Of a stretch of 64,000 bases of DNA, positions 7,886-17,374 are shown piece after piece. This DNA comes from JADKIH01 sp031367345. Lineage in GTDB: Bacteria; Bacteroidota; Bacteroidia; AKYH767-A; 2013-40CM-41-45. The position numbers and the translations under genes were made by a program. Under the pieces are notes generated by a model that saw only the letters and a program-made list of their open reading frames with translations, ran no database searches and had not been told where the DNA came from. The stretch lies in assembly GCA_031367345.1 (NCBI GenBank), contig JANLPR010000118.1, forward strand, positions 62,001 through 126,000. The letters run 5' to 3'. Positions within the stretch are counted from its first letter, which is position 1, and each line of letters starts with the position of its first letter.

Positions 7886-10381
7886 GTGCAGATTTTCACA
7901 AATTTATATGTTGAGGTTTTATTGCCGTTGCCCTTAGGAAAGCTATTTACATATGCTGTTCCGGAAGAATTTGCGGATGAAATAATCGTTGGAAAGCGGG
8001 TAATTGTCCCATTTGGCAGGTCGAAGATTTATTCCGGCTTAATAAAAAAAGTACTTTCTAACCATTCAGATCCAAAAAATTTAAAAAGCATTCAGGGGGT
8101 TCTGGATAATGAACCTTTGGTGAACGATAAGCAGCTTTCGTTATGGGAATGGATGTCGGAATATTATATGTGCAGCCAAGGAGAGGTCATGAACAGTGCT
8201 TTGCCCTCAGCCTTAAAGCTGGCAAGTGAAACGAAAGTAGTGATTGCTGAAGATGTAGATTTGGGAAATGAAGATTTAAATGAAAATGAAGAACAGCTGA
8301 TTCATGCCTTATTGAAGAATAAAGAGATGACAATAGATGAGATCTCCAAATTGCTCAACAAAAGTTCAGTTCATCAATTACTCAAGAAGGCAGTAGAAAA
8401 AGGGTTGGTAATCTTAACCGAAGAGGTGAATCCCCGCTATAAACCTAAATATGAGGCACGACTTCGTTTATCAGAAAATTACAAAATAGAAAAAGAGTTA
8501 TCAAATTTGTTTATAGAATTAGAACAAGACCCAAGAAGAGCGAAACAATTGGAAACGCTTATGGTCTTTTTAAAATATTTGTACGAAGAAAGCGACAGAT
8601 TATCAATTAAAAAATCTTCAATTCTAAATCATACCGATGTTTCTAAAAGTTCATTAACAACATTAGTTAAGAATGGAATTTTGGTTGAGTTTAATATTAA
8701 AGTAGATCGAATTCCTGTTGCTACAGGTGAAGTAATTCCACCGGCTCATCTTTCAGCAAATCAAAATTTGGCCTATGAAAAAGTAAAAGAAACTTTTTTA
8801 GAACACGATGTTACGTTATTGCATGGCGTTACTTCGAGTGGCAAAACTGAATTGTATATTCATCTAATTGATGAAGCAATAAAAAGCGGAAAGCAAGTTT
8901 TATACTTACTACCTGAAATTGCTTTGACTACACAAATAATTACACGACTTCAAAAACATTTTGGAAAAAAAGTCGGCGTTTATCATAGCAGATATTCAGG
9001 AAATGAAAGAGTGGAAGTTTGGAATCATGTTTTAAATTTTAATGCCAACAACAAAGAACAACAATCATCAATCATTCTTGGAGCCCGTTCCTCGTTATTT
9101 TTACCATATAGCAAACTTGGATTAGTTATAGTAGATGAGGAACACGATTCCAGTTACAAACAAAACGATCCTGCGCCCAGATATAATGGTCGTGATACAG
9201 CAATTGTTCTGGCTAAAATTCATAGTGCTAAAACACTAATAGGTTCGGCAACACCGTCCATGGAATCTTATTCCAATGCACTTCAGAACAGATACGGATT
9301 GGTTAAATTGAATGAGCGACATGGGGGAATGAAATTACCTGAAATAATCATTTCAGATATCGCAGAAGCGAAAAGAAAGAAAATGATGAAATCTATTTTT
9401 TCTCCAAAACTTATAGAAAGTATAAAAGAAGCACTCGATAACAAAGAACAAGTAATTTTATTCCAAAACCGACGAGGATTTTCTCCTTTCATCGAATGCC
9501 GCCAATGCAATTGGATTCCGCATTGCAAAAATTGTTCTGTTACACTAACTTATCATAAGCAGAGCAAAGCATTAAAGTGTCATTACTGTGGGTATCTAGA
9601 AAATCTACCGTCAATCTGTCCCAATTGTCATGACTATCATTTACAGGAAAAAGGATTCGGTACTGAAAAGATAGAAGAGGAGATCGCAATATTTTTCCCG
9701 GATGCAAGAGTTGCTCGTATGGATTTAGATTCTACCAGAACACGCTCATCATTTCAGAGAATAATATCAGAATTCGAAGACCGACAAATAGATATTTTAG
9801 TTGGAACACAAATGGTGACGAAAGGGCTAGACTTTGACAATGTAAGCACCATCGGAATAATTAATGCAGATCAGTTATTGAACTTCCCCGACTTTAGAGC
9901 ATTTGAACGGAGCTATCAATTAATGTCGCAGGTAAGTGGCAGATCAGGCAGGAAATTTAAACAGGGCAAAGTAATAATACAAACTACTCAACCAAATCAT
10001 TGGGTGATTGCCGAAGTTGTAAAACACGACTACGAAGGATTTTACAATCGAGATATAATTGAACGTAACCGCTTTGGTTATCCACCACACAGTAGACTTA
10101 TAGAAATAAAAATGCGCCATAGAGATGCAGAGTTAATTCAAGACGCTAGTAATGCTTTTGGTATACTATTACGCAATTCATTGGGATCAAGAGTAACCGG
10201 TCCGCATCTTCCATTAGTTTCAAAAATTCGAAATCAATACTACCGACATTTTTTAATTAAGATTGAAAAAGGATCAAGCACATCGGAAGTAAAAAAAATG
10301 ATACGTACAGATATTCAACATTTTTTTGAAAAGAAAGAATATCATCCAGTACAATTAATCATTGATGTTGATCCACAATAA
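7886..10381 (+). CDS. priA: Primosomal replication-restart helicase PriA
   Basis: PriA is a superfamily 2 DNA helicase that recognises abandoned forks and reloads the replicative helicase. The N-terminal DNA-binding domain begins YVEVLLPLPLGKLFTYAVP. The helicase core has Walker A GVTSSGKT (about residues 312-319), the DEAH-type box VDEEHDSSYKQ, and GSATPSMES. The zinc-binding insertion shows paired cysteines: CRQC, CKNC, CHYC and CPNC. Motif GTQMVTKGLDFDNV and VSGRSGR complete the core. I prefer a GTG start at 7886, which places the protein start as usual for PriA and leaves about 90 bases to the divergent hydrolase gene. An in-frame ATG at 7808 would add 26 residues that do not look like PriA. 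A hairpin at 10400-10426 follows the stop but points the other way. Confidence 0.95.
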   Translation: MQIFTNLYVEVLLPLPLGKLFTYAVPEEFADEIIVGKRVIVPFGRSKIYSGLIKKVLSNHSDPKNLKSIQGVLDNEPLVNDKQLSLWEWMSEYYMCSQGEVMNSALPSALKLASETKVVIAEDVDLGNEDLNENEEQLIHALLKNKEMTIDEISKLLNKSSVHQLLKKAVEKGLVILTEEVNPRYKPKYEARLRLSENYKIEKELSNLFIELEQDPRRAKQLETLMVFLKYLYEESDRLSIKKSSILNHTDVSKSSLTTLVKNGILVEFNIKVDRIPVATGEVIPPAHLSANQNLAYEKVKETFLEHDVTLLHGVTSSGKTELYIHLIDEAIKSGKQVLYLLPEIALTTQIITRLQKHFGKKVGVYHSRYSGNERVEVWNHVLNFNANNKEQQSSIILGARSSLFLPYSKLGLVIVDEEHDSSYKQNDPAPRYNGRDTAIVLAKIHSAKTLIGSATPSMESYSNALQNRYGLVKLNERHGGMKLPEIIISDIAEAKRKKMMKSIFSPKLIESIKEALDNKEQVILFQNRRGFSPFIECRQCNWIPHCKNCSVTLTYHKQSKALKCHYCGYLENLPSICPNCHDYHLQEKGFGTEKIEEEIAIFFPDARVARMDLDSTRTRSSFQRIISEFEDRQIDILVGTQMVTKGLDFDNVSTIGIINADQLLNFPDFRAFERSYQLMSQVSGRSGRKFKQGKVIIQTTQPNHWVIAEVVKHDYEGFYNRDIIERNRFGYPPHSRLIEIKMRHRDAELIQDASNAFGILLRNSLGSRVTGPHLPLVSKIRNQYYRHFLIKIEKGSSTSEVKKMIRTDIQHFFEKKEYHPVQLIIDVDPQ

Positions 10382-10399
10382 TTTTTAGCTGAGAAAAAA

Positions 10400-10426
10400 A
10401 AAGTCCGCTTTTTTGAAGCGGACTTT
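10400..10426 (-). terminator. Intrinsic terminator of the PKD-repeat gene
   Basis: Two 11-base arms, AAAGTCCGCTT and AAGCGGACTTT, flank a 5-base loop. On the minus strand the hairpin is followed by a run of nine T residues (complement of the A-run at 10393-10401), 9 bases beyond the stop of the PKD gene. On the plus strand the T-tract is only TTTAAAT, so termination of priA from the other side would be weaker. Confidence 0.85.
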
Positions 10427-10434
10427 AAATATCA

Positions 10435-13400
10435 TTATTTTATTTCTTTTCGGATGAGTTCGAGATAACCATGCTTTTCGCCTGACTTAGCTGTCATAAT
10501 CCAGTAGTAAACACCATCAGATGCATCTGTTCCATCTTCTGTTCGACCATCCCATTTAAAATCGGGATTGTTCGATTCATACATTTTCTTTCCCCAACGA
10601 TTGAAAATGATAATTCTAAAGTTAAGTTGTCTACAAGCAAAATTGATATGGAAGAAATCGTTTTTATTATCACCATTCGGAGTAAATACGTTTGGAATAG
10701 TATCAGAAGTTTCAACACAAGGGCAATAATTAATTCTGACAGAATCGATAGCAGAACAACCTAAGTTACCGTAACCAACTTCAACATAGTAATATTGGCT
10801 TTGACCCGATGTAGTTAAAGAGAAACTTCCTGAGCCATTACTAAACACATAAGGTGCTGGAGACCATGTATAGGTGTAAGGAGGAGTGTTCGAAGGATCA
10901 CTCACAGAAACTTGAACGCTTGAAGTACCACCGTCGCTAATACAAATTAAAGATGAGTCGATATTTGCTGAGACGAGAGAAGTAACAGTAACAGTTCCAT
11001 TTTGAGGAGTTGGAATATAACAGAAACTATTTGCCAATTGAAATCCGAGATAAAACTGTGGAGTATAAACTCCAGGTAGAGTATAAGTGTGAGACACATT
11101 CAACAAATTGGTACCATTTGATACACTTCCACCTCCAAAATCCCAGGCATAAACACTCGATCCGGTTGCAACACCTGTAAACTGGACCGTTAATGGACGG
11201 CAGCCAATGTTAGGAGTGAAACTAAACGATCCTGTAGGTCCGGCAACTACAACAGCAGAAGGAACACTAAATGTATCACGACATCCTAAGCTGTTAGTTA
11301 CAACCAAAGAAGCATCATAGCTTCCCGGTGGAACATTGTAAGCATAAAAATAATCCGGTCCCCAAGTACCAACACTATCTACAGTTACATTCCAAGCATA
11401 ATTAGAAACATACAAATTGCTGTCAGAGTGGAAAGTGCCAAAAACTTGAGCTTTTTTAATTCCACTTGTATCGGTTACACAAGTATCTAAAGTAGATACA
11501 GTAAAATGTGCATCGGTGGTGTAGATGAATATATTTTTATCGATAGAATCGCGACAACCATTTCCATCTATTACAAGTAAATGTACCGGGTACAATCCAT
11601 TCTGTGAGTATGAATGCGTATTTGTATTTGTTGATACAGTAGAAGGAGGTGTTGCATCGCCGAAAGTCCATGTGTAAGAAACCGGACTTGCAGCATTTCC
11701 GGCAGAAGCAGTAAAGATTTCTGATGTTGATCGACAACCAAGAGTATCGTTTAAAATTGCAGCAGTAGGTTTAGATGGATTGATATAGTTAACTGACGTG
11801 TGAGTATCTGTACATCCATTTACATCGGTTACTGTGAGTGTAATTGTATACAATCCGGGAGAACTATAATTATGTGTAACAACACCCGTATTACTTAATG
11901 TATCAGCCATTCCACCACCATAATTCCAACGCCACTGGTTAACAGCGCCACCTTCAGTTAAACTGGTATCGGTAAATGTTACTCCAACCGGGGCACAACC
12001 CCCGAGTGGATTTCCTGTAAATCCAGCTGTTGGTCCTAAGATATGGATTTGCTTAGTCTGCACTCCAATACAACCATGAATATCGGTGATTGAAAGAGTG
12101 GCAGTATAAAATCCTGGACGAGAATAAAGATGCAATGTATCTGCTGTAAAAGATGTATCGCGAACACCCGGAATTCCTTCGCCAAAAGTCCACATCAAAG
12201 AATTTACATCGGTAGAGCCGCTACCAATAAAATTAATAGTACCGGCATGACAAGCACGAGCAGTATCGACAGCAATCACAGCAGTTGGAACAGTAATACG
12301 AACCGACAAAATAGTATCAACTACACAGCCGGTGGTTGTACTAGTTGCTGTTAAGACAACATTATAGATTCCGGTTGCAGCGTAGGTATGAGCAGGATCA
12401 GTGACTGCTGAAGTAGCAGAAGCATCACCAAAATTCCACTGATAACTGGTTGCACCACCACTTAAATTTGTGAACGCAATCGTGTAAGGTGTTGCACAAG
12501 AGTATCCGATACTAAAATTGGGAAGAGGTGATAAAACAGTGATAAGGTCGAGTTGCTGAATAGTATCTGGGCAACCATTATAAAATGCAATCAAGGTTAC
12601 ATCAAAAGGATTAGCAATAGTAGACGTATCAAGGTTATATTCATAATTCGGATTTTGCGAAGTAGAACTTCCGCCATCACCAAAATTCCAAAGCCAACCG
12701 GTAACAGGCAATGGAGTAAGATCTGTAAATTGTACGCTCTGTTGGAAACAAATTTGGTGAGGTGTTGCACTAAAATTAGCTGTAGGTGTGGTACCAACTG
12801 CAATAAAAGCAGGCTTAGTCAAAGTCGCAGTACAACCATCGGTAGTTGTGATCGTAAGTGTAACGGTAAAAATGCCAACAGAATTATACTGATGTGAAAT
12901 GTTTGGAGTAGTAGAAGATTGATTTCCGGTTCCGTCACCAAAATTCCAGACATAACTTTGAACATTCGGATTAGCAGGCGAATTGACAAAGGCAGTAAAA
13001 TTGAATGTCTTTCCAACGCACCCGCTATCTTTTTGTGAAAAATCAAGTGTAGGTTTTATTATTTGGATGTATTGCTGACGAGTAAGAGAATCAGTACAAC
13101 CGTTAACATCAACAACTACTAGAGTAATATTGTACAAACCGAAATTATTAAACGTGTGTGAAGGGTTTTGAACAGCCGATGAATTAGACGCGCCACTTGT
13201 TGCATCTCCGAATGTCCATGCCCATGATGTAAGATTAGAAACAGTATCTTGAAACGCAACAGTGAAAGGAGTGTCACAAGCATTATTATCTGTGGTAAAG
13301 AACAGTGCCGATGGTTTAGGGTGAACAATAATATTTCTTGTAGCTGTACTTGTACAAGATCCTAAAGTGATCGTTAAAGTAGTGGTGTAAGATCCGGGTG

Positions 13401-14415
13401 TTGAATAAAAATGACTTGGGTTTTGACTTATAGAACTATTGTAAGTTCCGCTTGCAGGATCTCCAAAATTCCATAAAATAGTAGCACCAAGAGGCACACT
13501 GGTATTGCTGTAATTAATATTAGAGAATCGACAAATAGAAGTGTCGGATAAAGTAAACGAAGCAGAAGGCGGTTGAATTTGAATAGTAAAAGTATCTACG
13601 GCAAGACAACCTGTAACGCCTGCAGTAAGAGTTACCAGGTAATTGCCTGTTGAATTATAAATATGACTAGGAGTAGTAAAAGTTGAGGTGTTAGAAGCCC
13701 CACTTCCCGGGTCTCCGAAATTCCAATCGAATGTTGTAGTACCTGTTGAGTTATTCCCGAATGAAACAGTAGTAGGCGTAGTACAAGATGTTAGTGAAGC
13801 AATGGTTAGATCGGCCACCGGTTGAGGGAAAATATAAAGCAAATCGCTGAATGTACTATTACAACCATTTACATCGCTGATCAATAAGTTAGGAGTAAAT
13901 ACTTTTACTTGATTTGTCCCATTAATGTAAGTGTGAACAATAGAAGAAGTACCATTTACAGGGAGACTACCATCGTTAAAAGTCCAAGTATAAACATTTA
14001 TCGCACCATCACCTTGAATTGAATTGCTGCTTAGTGTAATAGCTGTACCAGAACAAGCGGTATCAGGAGTAAGAGTAAAACTGGCCTTAGGGCTAGCAAA
14101 AACTCGAATGTAATTCGTTTTTACAATGGTGTTGCTAAAAGACGTATTGCTCGCTATGAGGGTAACGGTGTATTGACCGGGAGTCTGATAGTTGTGAGAA
14201 GGATTTTGATTGGGAGCATGCCCTGTACCATCGCCAAAATCCCAATCCCAAGTCGTAGGAGTGCCACTAGAGCCATCAGTAAAATTGACAAGTAAAGGAT
14301 CACATCCACTTGTAACATCAGATGTAAAGTTAGCTGTGATTTGTGCAATAGATTGATTTGCAGAAAATAATAGTAAGCAAACGACAAGAATAGTTCTTGT
14401 ATAAATTAACTTCAT
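10435..14415 (-). CDS. Secreted multi-PKD-repeat protein with type B (gliding-motility type) C-terminal sorting domain
   Basis: This 1326-residue protein starts with a signal peptide (ILVVCLLLFSANQSIAQ). I count about 13 PKD-like beta-sandwich repeats of roughly 85-100 residues, marked by W-x-W/F-G-D cores such as WDWDFGDGTG, FDWNFGDPGSG, WAWTFGDATSG, YVWNFGDGTG, WLWNFGDGGS and YTWTFGDATP, each followed by an HxY step and VTLT strands. Two copies are degenerate (WRWNYGGG, YAWNVTVD). The last ~90 residues, from IPNVFTPNGDNKNDFFHI through FNRWGKKMYES to KWDGRTEDG, are a CHU_C-type domain that directs secretion through the type IX system. PKD repeats act as spacers or carbohydrate/protein-binding modules, so a surface adhesin or matrix protein is likely. 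No enzymatic domain is visible. Confidence 0.93.
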   Translation of the reverse strand: MKLIYTRTILVVCLLLFSANQSIAQITANFTSDVTSGCDPLLVNFTDGSSGTPTTWDWDFGDGTGHAPNQNPSHNYQTPGQYTVTLIASNTSFSNTIVKTNYIRVFASPKASFTLTPDTACSGTAITLSSNSIQGDGAINVYTWTFNDGSLPVNGTSSIVHTYINGTNQVKVFTPNLLISDVNGCNSTFSDLLYIFPQPVADLTIASLTSCTTPTTVSFGNNSTGTTTFDWNFGDPGSGASNTSTFTTPSHIYNSTGNYLVTLTAGVTGCLAVDTFTIQIQPPSASFTLSDTSICRFSNINYSNTSVPLGATILWNFGDPASGTYNSSISQNPSHFYSTPGSYTTTLTITLGSCTSTATRNIIVHPKPSALFFTTDNNACDTPFTVAFQDTVSNLTSWAWTFGDATSGASNSSAVQNPSHTFNNFGLYNITLVVVDVNGCTDSLTRQQYIQIIKPTLDFSQKDSGCVGKTFNFTAFVNSPANPNVQSYVWNFGDGTGNQSSTTPNISHQYNSVGIFTVTLTITTTDGCTATLTKPAFIAVGTTPTANFSATPHQICFQQSVQFTDLTPLPVTGWLWNFGDGGSSTSQNPNYEYNLDTSTIANPFDVTLIAFYNGCPDTIQQLDLITVLSPLPNFSIGYSCATPYTIAFTNLSGGATSYQWNFGDASATSAVTDPAHTYAATGIYNVVLTATSTTTGCVVDTILSVRITVPTAVIAVDTARACHAGTINFIGSGSTDVNSLMWTFGEGIPGVRDTSFTADTLHLYSRPGFYTATLSITDIHGCIGVQTKQIHILGPTAGFTGNPLGGCAPVGVTFTDTSLTEGGAVNQWRWNYGGGMADTLSNTGVVTHNYSSPGLYTITLTVTDVNGCTDTHTSVNYINPSKPTAAILNDTLGCRSTSEIFTASAGNAASPVSYTWTFGDATPPSTVSTNTNTHSYSQNGLYPVHLLVIDGNGCRDSIDKNIFIYTTDAHFTVSTLDTCVTDTSGIKKAQVFGTFHSDSNLYVSNYAWNVTVDSVGTWGPDYFYAYNVPPGSYDASLVVTNSLGCRDTFSVPSAVVVAGPTGSFSFTPNIGCRPLTVQFTGVATGSSVYAWDFGGGSVSNGTNLLNVSHTYTLPGVYTPQFYLGFQLANSFCYIPTPQNGTVTVTSLVSANIDSSLICISDGGTSSVQVSVSDPSNTPPYTYTWSPAPYVFSNGSGSFSLTTSGQSQYYYVEVGYGNLGCSAIDSVRINYCPCVETSDTIPNVFTPNGDNKNDFFHINFACRQLNFRIIIFNRWGKKMYESNNPDFKWDGRTEDGTDASDGVYYWIMTAKSGEKHGYLELIRKEIK
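10720..14330 (-). repeat. About 13 tandem PKD-coding repeats
   Basis: Within the large secreted protein gene, units of roughly 250-300 bases recur, each with a segment complementary to TGGxxTTTGGxGATG encoding the WxFGD core. Copies have diverged strongly at DNA level and are not near-identical, so recent expansion is not evident. Confidence 0.7.
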
Positions 14416-14446
14416 AGTAAGTTGTGAGTTAGTTTTTGAGACGATT

Positions 14447-14454
14447 CAAATGTA
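14447..14454 (-). promoter_or_regulatory. Candidate -7 element of the PKD-repeat gene
   Basis: The minus strand reads TACATTTG, matching the Bacteroidota -7 consensus TAnnTTTG, 31 bases upstream of the ATG at 14415. A TTTTG lies only 11 bases further upstream rather than the usual 19-21, so the -33 element is uncertain. Confidence 0.4.
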
Positions 14455-14649
14455 AAAGAAAATTTCAAAACTGCCTTACTATTAGCGTAAAAGCCAAGAA
14501 AAACTATCACCTAGTTTTATAGGTCGAAAAAAAATCAAAATCGGAGCGATTGGCCACGAGTTCAAATGATGATTTGTGAGTAAAATTGTTACTATTATTC
14601 TGTTTAAGCCCGCATAAACTTGCTAATGAATGATTAAAATGCATCCGAA

Positions 14650-15726
14650 ATGGCTGCATATATTATAAGACGATTGCTCAATGGATTTTTAGTTATTGGA
14701 GGCGTTATTGTCATTATTTTCTTTCTTTTCACCATTCTTCCTGCCGATCCGGCAAGGATGATGTTGGGACAAAGGGCAGATAGTTCATCGATTGCAATCA
14801 TAAATCGCGACTTAGGAATTGATCAGCCAGTCTCTATCCGATTTTTGATGTACTTGAACGACCTTTCACCTGTTTCGGTATTTTCTCAAACAACTTCCAG
14901 TCATTTTTTTGAAGACTCACTCAAATATGGATCGGTATTCCATTTACTTCAAGTTGATAAAAAATGGATCGTCTTAAAAAAACCCTACTTAAGAAGGTCG
15001 TACCAGTCCAAGAAAAACGTTAACGAGATTTTAGCTGAAAAAATACCCGATACTGCAGTTTTGGCATTGACATCCATAGTATTTGCATCCTTTTTCGGAA
15101 TAATACTAGGAGTTATTGCTGCGATGAAGAAAAAAACCAAGTGGGATAGATTTATCTTAAGTATATCACTTTCCGGAGTTTCAATGCCTTCTTTTTTTGC
15201 AGCCATTCTTTTTGCTTGGCTTTTTGGTTTTGTTTTGAGTAAATATACCGGACTAAACATGACAGGAGGATTGTTCGACATAGACCCATTTACCGGGATT
15301 CATTTAAATTTAAAAAATCTAATACTACCTTCCATCGTTCTTGGATTAAGGCCAATGGCAATTATTGTTCAACTAACACGCAGCTCTATGCTTGATGTAT
15401 TAAATCAAGATTATATGCGAACAGCAAAAGCAAAAGGATTAAATAAAAAAACAAGAATATTAAAACATGGCTTAGTCAACGCACTTAATCCGGTAATTAC
15501 TGCAATCAGCGGTTGGCTAGGTTCCTTGCTCGCAGGTGCTGTTTTCATAGAATTCATTTTCGGATGGAATGGAATTGGAAAATTAACCGTTACCGCACTA
15601 GACAATTACGACCTTCCCGTAGTAATGGGCATCGTCTTACTTATTTCTGTCATCTTTATCTTGCTAAATATCCTTGCTGACTTTTTAAATGCAATGGTAG
15701 ATCCAAGAATTAGATTGGAAAAATAA
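14650..15726 (+). CDS. Lone OppB/DppB-type ABC transporter permease
   Basis: The 358-residue protein matches inner-membrane permeases of the peptide/nickel ABC importers. It begins with IIRRLLNGFLVIGGVIVIIF and the family turn TILPADPARMMLGQ, has a periplasmic loop of about 80 residues, then five more transmembrane segments. The cytoplasmic EAA coupling loop is DYMRTAKAKGLNKKTRILKH (about 256-275), followed by GSLLAGAVFIEFIFGWNGIGKL. Such permeases normally sit with a second permease (OppC), ATPases and a binding protein. None is adjacent here: the next genes are tpiA (26-base gap) and prmA. Its partners must be encoded elsewhere, or it has another role. The loop between the first and second membrane segments is longer than in the short OppB form. 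Confidence 0.85.
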   Translation: MAAYIIRRLLNGFLVIGGVIVIIFFLFTILPADPARMMLGQRADSSSIAIINRDLGIDQPVSIRFLMYLNDLSPVSVFSQTTSSHFFEDSLKYGSVFHLLQVDKKWIVLKKPYLRRSYQSKKNVNEILAEKIPDTAVLALTSIVFASFFGIILGVIAAMKKKTKWDRFILSISLSGVSMPSFFAAILFAWLFGFVLSKYTGLNMTGGLFDIDPFTGIHLNLKNLILPSIVLGLRPMAIIVQLTRSSMLDVLNQDYMRTAKAKGLNKKTRILKHGLVNALNPVITAISGWLGSLLAGAVFIEFIFGWNGIGKLTVTALDNYDLPVVMGIVLLISVIFILLNILADFLNAMVDPRIRLEK

Positions 15727-15752
15727 AAATAACTTTATATTATAAAAAGCGA

Positions 15753-16520
15753 ATGAGAAAAAAAATTGTGGCCGGAAATTGGAAAATGAATCTTTCATTT
15801 GCAGAGGCGATGGCTTTAATTGATAATTTAGTTATCAGCAATGAAAATACCAATGATGTAGAAATTATTCTTGCTTCTCCATTTATATACCTTCATCAGT
15901 TAATTAACCGAATACAATCGAATCCGTCATTCTACATTTCAGCACAGAACTGTTCCGAAAAAATACAAGGTGCTTATACAGGCGAAGTTTCAGCTTCCAT
16001 GTTAACTTCCATTGGAGTAGATTATGTTCTGATTGGTCATTCGGAAAGGCGGCAATATTTTCATGAAACCCATGATATTCTTAAAGAGAAAATAAATAGA
16101 GCATTAGAAAACGGATTGCTTCCTATTTTTTGTTGTGGAGAACAATTAAACGATAGGAATAGCGAACAACAATTTGATATTGTAAAAAAGCAAATAGAAG
16201 ATTCGCTCTTTCATTTAAATAACCATGAACTTGGCGATATAGTGATTGCTTATGAACCGGTATGGGCAATAGGTACAGGGAAAACCGCCAGCGCCACTCA
16301 AGCACAAGAAATGCATGAATACATTAGAAAAATAATTTCCGATCGGTATTCTAAAGCATTGGGCAATCAGATCTCTATCCTTTATGGAGGAAGTGTTAAT
16401 TCGCAAAATGCAAAAGAATTGTTTGAATGCGATGATATCGACGGAGCATTAGTTGGAGGAGCGTCACTAAAGGAAAGCGATTTTAATGCAATTATAAAAG
16501 CACTTATTGCTGTTTCATAA
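15753..16520 (+). CDS. tpiA: Triosephosphate isomerase
   Basis: This glycolytic enzyme interconverts dihydroxyacetone phosphate and glyceraldehyde 3-phosphate in the cytoplasm. All key features are present at family spacing: GNWKMN with N9 and K11, catalytic H96 in IGHSERRQYF, catalytic E168 in AYEPVWAIGTG (with the flexible loop 6 right after), YGGSV at 211-215 and GALVGGASL at 231-239 for phosphate binding. Length (255 residues) is normal. It is 26 bases after the lone permease and 9 bases before prmA, so it is probably cotranscribed with them. Confidence 0.98.
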   Translation: MRKKIVAGNWKMNLSFAEAMALIDNLVISNENTNDVEIILASPFIYLHQLINRIQSNPSFYISAQNCSEKIQGAYTGEVSASMLTSIGVDYVLIGHSERRQYFHETHDILKEKINRALENGLLPIFCCGEQLNDRNSEQQFDIVKKQIEDSLFHLNNHELGDIVIAYEPVWAIGTGKTASATQAQEMHEYIRKIISDRYSKALGNQISILYGGSVNSQNAKELFECDDIDGALVGGASLKESDFNAIIKALIAVS

Positions 16521-16529
16521 AAAAAGAAA

Positions 16530-17354
16530 ATGGATTACATAGAAGTAAAATTTACAAATCCTGTTGAGTTAAACGAAATCATATTAGCATTTCTTAGTGA
16601 TTCTGACTATGAAATGTTTGAGGAAAATGAGCAGGGAATGAATGCGTACATTCAACAAGAAAAATATTCTGAGTCTGATTTGATTTCGCTACTATCGGCA
16701 ATCCCAAATCATGAAAAGATCAACTATGAAATAGCTGTCATAGAAGGAAAAAACTGGAATAAAGAATGGGAAAGTAATTTTTCGCCGGTAGATATAAATG
16801 ATACAGTTTTCATTCGAGCGCCATTTCATCCGGCTAATGATCACTATAAACACGAGATAATTATTGAACCTAAAATGTCTTTTGGAACCGGGCATCATCC
16901 AACTACAACATTAATGATTCAATTAATGCTTGAAAACAATTTCAAGAATAGATCGGTTCTGGATATGGGCTGTGGGAGCGGAATATTAGCCATACTTGCT
17001 TCCCAATTAGGTGCCAACACTATTTTAGCTGTCGATTTTGATCAATGGGCATATGAAAACACAATTGAAAATTGTGAGCGAAATAATGCTAAAGAAATTG
17101 AAGTTCTCAAAGGAAATGTAAATGCTATTATTGGAAAAAAGTTCGATTTTATTTTGGCGAATATAAATCGTAACATATTACTATCAGACACTTTTCAGTA
17201 TGCAAGTTGCTTGAATGAACATGGAACCCTTATGCAAAGTGGATTTTTAATAGAAGATGAAAAATTACTAATTGAAAACGCAAATAATTTTGGCTTGAAT
17301 CACATTACTTCAGTACACAAAGAAAAATGGTCAGCAATGACATTCCAACTTTAA
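16530..17354 (+). CDS. prmA: Ribosomal protein L11 methyltransferase
   Basis: PrmA methylates lysines and the N-terminus of ribosomal protein L11 using S-adenosylmethionine. Residues 1-90 form the substrate-recognition domain. The segment MSFGTGHHPTTTLM (116-129) is the PrmA signature before the methyltransferase core. SAM motif I is VLDMGCGSGILA (143-154), AVDFD (167-171) is the acidic loop, and FILANINRNIL holds the NPPY-equivalent motif. Length of 274 residues is typical. It lies 9 bases after tpiA and 20 bases before the large exported protein. Confidence 0.95.
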   Translation: MDYIEVKFTNPVELNEIILAFLSDSDYEMFEENEQGMNAYIQQEKYSESDLISLLSAIPNHEKINYEIAVIEGKNWNKEWESNFSPVDINDTVFIRAPFHPANDHYKHEIIIEPKMSFGTGHHPTTTLMIQLMLENNFKNRSVLDMGCGSGILAILASQLGANTILAVDFDQWAYENTIENCERNNAKEIEVLKGNVNAIIGKKFDFILANINRNILLSDTFQYASCLNEHGTLMQSGFLIEDEKLLIENANNFGLNHITSVHKEKWSAMTFQL

Positions 17355-17374
17355 ACTGAAAAAAACATTAATCA

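Noticed and set aside
12553..12897. A plus-strand open frame of 114 codons inside the PKD gene
   Set aside because: It lies antisense to a strongly supported long coding region and its translation is Cys/Arg/Ser/Asn-rich with no domain, as expected for a shadow of repeat sequence.
10720..14330. Regular repeats that could look like a CRISPR array
   Set aside because: Units are 250-300 bases, diverged and in frame inside a coding region that encodes PKD domains; there are no short identical repeats or spacers.
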